Source: Thermodesulfovibrio sp. (lineage in GTDB: Bacteria > Nitrospirota > Thermodesulfovibrionia > Thermodesulfovibrionales > JdFR-85). Taken from it: a stretch of DNA of 7,191 nt. Below are positions 6,134 through 7,191 of the stretch, piece after piece. The notes beneath the pieces were generated by a model. That model worked only from the letters and a program-made list of their open reading frames with translations, was not told the DNA's origin and made no database searches. Each line of letters opens with the position of its first letter. Within the stretch, counting starts at the first letter, position 1. The stretch spans positions 5,124 through 12,314 of the forward strand of contig JALUSH010000106.1 in NCBI GenBank assembly GCA_027016675.1, written 5' to 3'. A program made the position numbers and the translations under genes.

Positions 6134-6586
6134 ATGAGAATGGTTTCACAGGGAATTGATACTGAAAAATTCTTCAAATACTATCTTATAAAGACCTGTG
6201 ATGAATCAAGTGTTGATCTCAGGGAGCGATTCCTCCAGATTGAATATCTATCAAAACTCCTGACACGATTTGTAGAACCTGAGAAACATTATGAAGACTC
6301 AGGCGAGCTTGTCAGAATAATTGATGTGCTAAAAGAAGAGGTGGAGAAAGCAGAGGTCTCTATTGAGGCATACAAGATCGCTGCAGACAAGATACTGTTC
6401 TACCAGAGCTTTTTCCCCGAGGCATTCAAGAAGAGACTCCTTGATATCAAATTCTATGCTGATGCAGCCCGAACCTTTTACAGGATAGTGGGACACTACA
6501 AATTCCCTGTCTGTGGCCTTATCTCCCAGGAATATTCACTGTGGAACTTTATCTTAAAGTCCACAAAAATGAGGTACCTCTTTTAG
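6134..6586 (+). CDS. Conserved-looking helical protein of unknown function
   Basis: This 150-residue soluble protein has no signal peptide or membrane segment. It opens with a helical KFFKYYLIKTC region, continues with YLSKLLTRFVEP, a Lys/Glu-rich helix (about 65-80), and the most distinctive stretch ADKILFYQSFFPEAF, then LLDIKFYADAARTFYRIVG (about 84-120). That last pattern (a Asp/Lys-x-Leu-x-Phe then Phe-Phe-Pro-Glu, then a Tyr-x-x-x-Ala-x-x-x-Tyr helix) is one I recall from uncharacterised bacterial proteins of about 200 residues; this one is shorter. There are no catalytic-looking motifs. AGGAGGT (6123-6129) lies 4 bp before ATG 6134; the in-frame ATG at 6140 is less well placed. It has its own candidate promoter and overlaps the convergent sspB-like gene by 4 bp. 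I do not assign a function. Confidence 0.8.
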   Translation: MRMVSQGIDTEKFFKYYLIKTCDESSVDLRERFLQIEYLSKLLTRFVEPEKHYEDSGELVRIIDVLKEEVEKAEVSIEAYKIAADKILFYQSFFPEAFKKRLLDIKFYADAARTFYRIVGHYKFPVCGLISQEYSLWNFILKSTKMRYLF

Positions 6587-7008
6587 TTCCTCTTTTTAAA
6601 ATCCACCTTTATGATCTTGTCCCCTCCCTTTTCATCTGTCTGAGGTTCAACCTTACGGGAAGGAATCTCCTCTTCTGACTCCTCATAAATAGATAAAAAC
6701 TGGGTATTCAATTCAGGGGAATATATGCCAATGATATGCTCTACTGGAATCAGGCAATGCTCAGTGGAGGAACCAAATACAAGCCTTGCCTCGATTCCCC
6801 AATCATGCCAGTTAAAGTTCATATTTTTGTTAAAGACAAGTACAATTCCCTTCTCTCTTTCCTCTGGCAGAAACCCCCTGTTACCAATCCGTACATCCTC
6901 ATGATACCTGACAATAATAAATACCCGCCCCACTATCTCAAGTAATTCATAAAAAACATGTTGTTTTAGCTTGTTCAATCCTTCAAGATAATCACTCCTT
7001 TTTCCCAT
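6583..7008 (-). CDS. SspB-like ClpXP protease adaptor
   Basis: This 141-residue protein matches the pattern of the SspB family, which tethers ssrA-tagged and other substrates to ClpXP. An N-terminal helix (LNKLKQHVFYELLE) is followed by a strand VFIIVRYHEDVRI and LPEE. Then come GIVLVFNKNMNFNW and IEARLVFGSSTEHCLIPV, leading into HIIGIYSPELNTQF, equivalent to the family's VPxxAIxGFxDP-type region. A flexible acidic tail (108-130) ends in KIIKVDFKKRN, similar in place and make-up to the ClpX-binding tail of SspB proteins (Val-Val-Lys in E. coli; hydrophobic plus FRKK-like in alpha-proteobacteria). Length is close to the family's. ATG 7006-7008 is the first start, but the nearest good AAGGAG (complement of 7028-7033) is 19 nt upstream. 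It converges on, and overlaps, the 6134 gene. The family call is by eye; substrates are unknown. Confidence 0.72.
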   Translation of the reverse strand: MGKRSDYLEGLNKLKQHVFYELLEIVGRVFIIVRYHEDVRIGNRGFLPEEREKGIVLVFNKNMNFNWHDWGIEARLVFGSSTEHCLIPVEHIIGIYSPELNTQFLSIYEESEEEIPSRKVEPQTDEKGGDKIIKVDFKKRN

Positions 7009-7037
7009 AGTAATAATTATAGTGATTCTCCTTACAA

Positions 7038-7067
7038 AATATCAAAACCTGTTCAGGACATTCTCAA
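7038..7067 (-). promoter_or_regulatory. Candidate promoter of the sspB-like gene
   Basis: On the minus strand TTGAGA (complement of 7062-7067) is followed after 18 bp by GATATT (complement of 7038-7043). Transcription would start near 7031, just at the AAGGAG motif. The spacer holds CCTGTTCAGG (7048-7057), whose CCTG/CAGG arms make a small inverted repeat that could bind a regulator. The -10 match is only 4 of 6. Confidence 0.33.
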
Positions 7068-7075
7068 TATTTTAC

Positions 7076-7105
7076 TTGAAAGTCAAGCAATAAATTAAAT
7101 ATAAT
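7076..7105 (+). promoter_or_regulatory. Candidate rightward promoter leaving the window
   Basis: TTGAAA (7076-7081), an 18-bp spacer and a perfect TATAAT (7100-7105) form a good sigma-70-type promoter on the plus strand. Start would be near 7112, divergent from the sspB-like gene. Its transcript would begin with the hairpin TGGAC/GTCCA (7119-7123 with 7130-7134). No reading frame of note follows before the window ends. Confidence 0.45.
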
Positions 7106-7160
7106 GATTTTATATATCTGGACAGTAGAGTCCAAAATAATTTCAAATTTGTAAACAAGG

Positions 7161-7190
7161 CAGGGGGCAATAAATACAGTCAGGGGTCAA
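7161..7190 (+). repeat. Pair of 10-bp G-rich direct repeats, 20 bp apart
   Basis: CAGGGGGCAA (7161-7170) recurs as CAGGGGTCAA (7181-7190), identical at 9 of 10 positions and exactly 20 bp apart, in otherwise AT-rich DNA. The base composition shift hints at the edge of another element, cut by the window boundary. Two copies alone cannot define it. Confidence 0.35.
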
Positions 7191-7191
7191 G

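Noticed and set aside
6736..6945. Plus-strand open frame of 69 residues opposite the sspB-like gene
   Set aside because: It is antisense to a better-supported coding region and has no ribosome binding site or motif.

Overview
This window looks like chromosomal DNA of an uncultivated, moderately AT-rich bacterium, most probably Nitrospirota or a related Desulfobacterota-type lineage. That placement is inference. It rests on the response regulator with an acidic linker and a helical WETVPDLAE tail, a valyl-tRNA synthetase with an extra segment in its zinc-binding region, and the uncharacterised genes around it. No phage, insertion-sequence transposase, CRISPR array, rRNA or tRNA was seen.

Layout from left to right: (1) 60-1241, a plus-strand response regulator with a receiver domain, a 128-residue stretch free of Lys/Arg, and a helical C-terminus. 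(2) 1242-1617, a gene-free 376-bp gap packed with inverted repeats. It includes a near-palindromic element of about 147 bp (1371-1517) with two internal hairpins and a competing upstream arm (1342-1355). A candidate promoter for the next operon (TATAAT at 1577) follows. (3) 1618-5825, a compact operon: valS, a small tail-anchored protein with 15-16-residue repeats of beta-helix type, and nadC. Spacings are 2 bp and 6 bp, so the three are almost certainly cotranscribed and probably translationally coupled. (4) 5826-6133, a 308-bp gap with a hairpin over the nadC stop, nested ATTGC/GCAAT palindromes, a probable Rho-independent terminator (T6 at 5951-5956) and a candidate promoter for the next gene. 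(5) 6134-6586 (+), a small helical protein of unknown function. It converges on 6583-7008 (-), which reads as an SspB-type ClpXP adaptor. The two stop codons interlock in the four bases TTAG. (6) 7009-7191, the upstream region of the sspB-like gene, with candidate divergent promoters and a pair of 10-bp G-rich direct repeats at the window edge.

Functionally the window mixes housekeeping (tRNA charging, NAD biosynthesis), signalling or scaffolding (receiver protein) and proteolysis control (SspB-like). The items most worth following are the structured element upstream of valS, the repeat protein embedded in the valS-nadC operon, the receiver plus acidic linker plus helical-tail protein with a PopZ-like layout, and the SspB-like adaptor with its ClpX-binding-like tail. 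All functional calls come from reading motifs by eye. No database search was possible.
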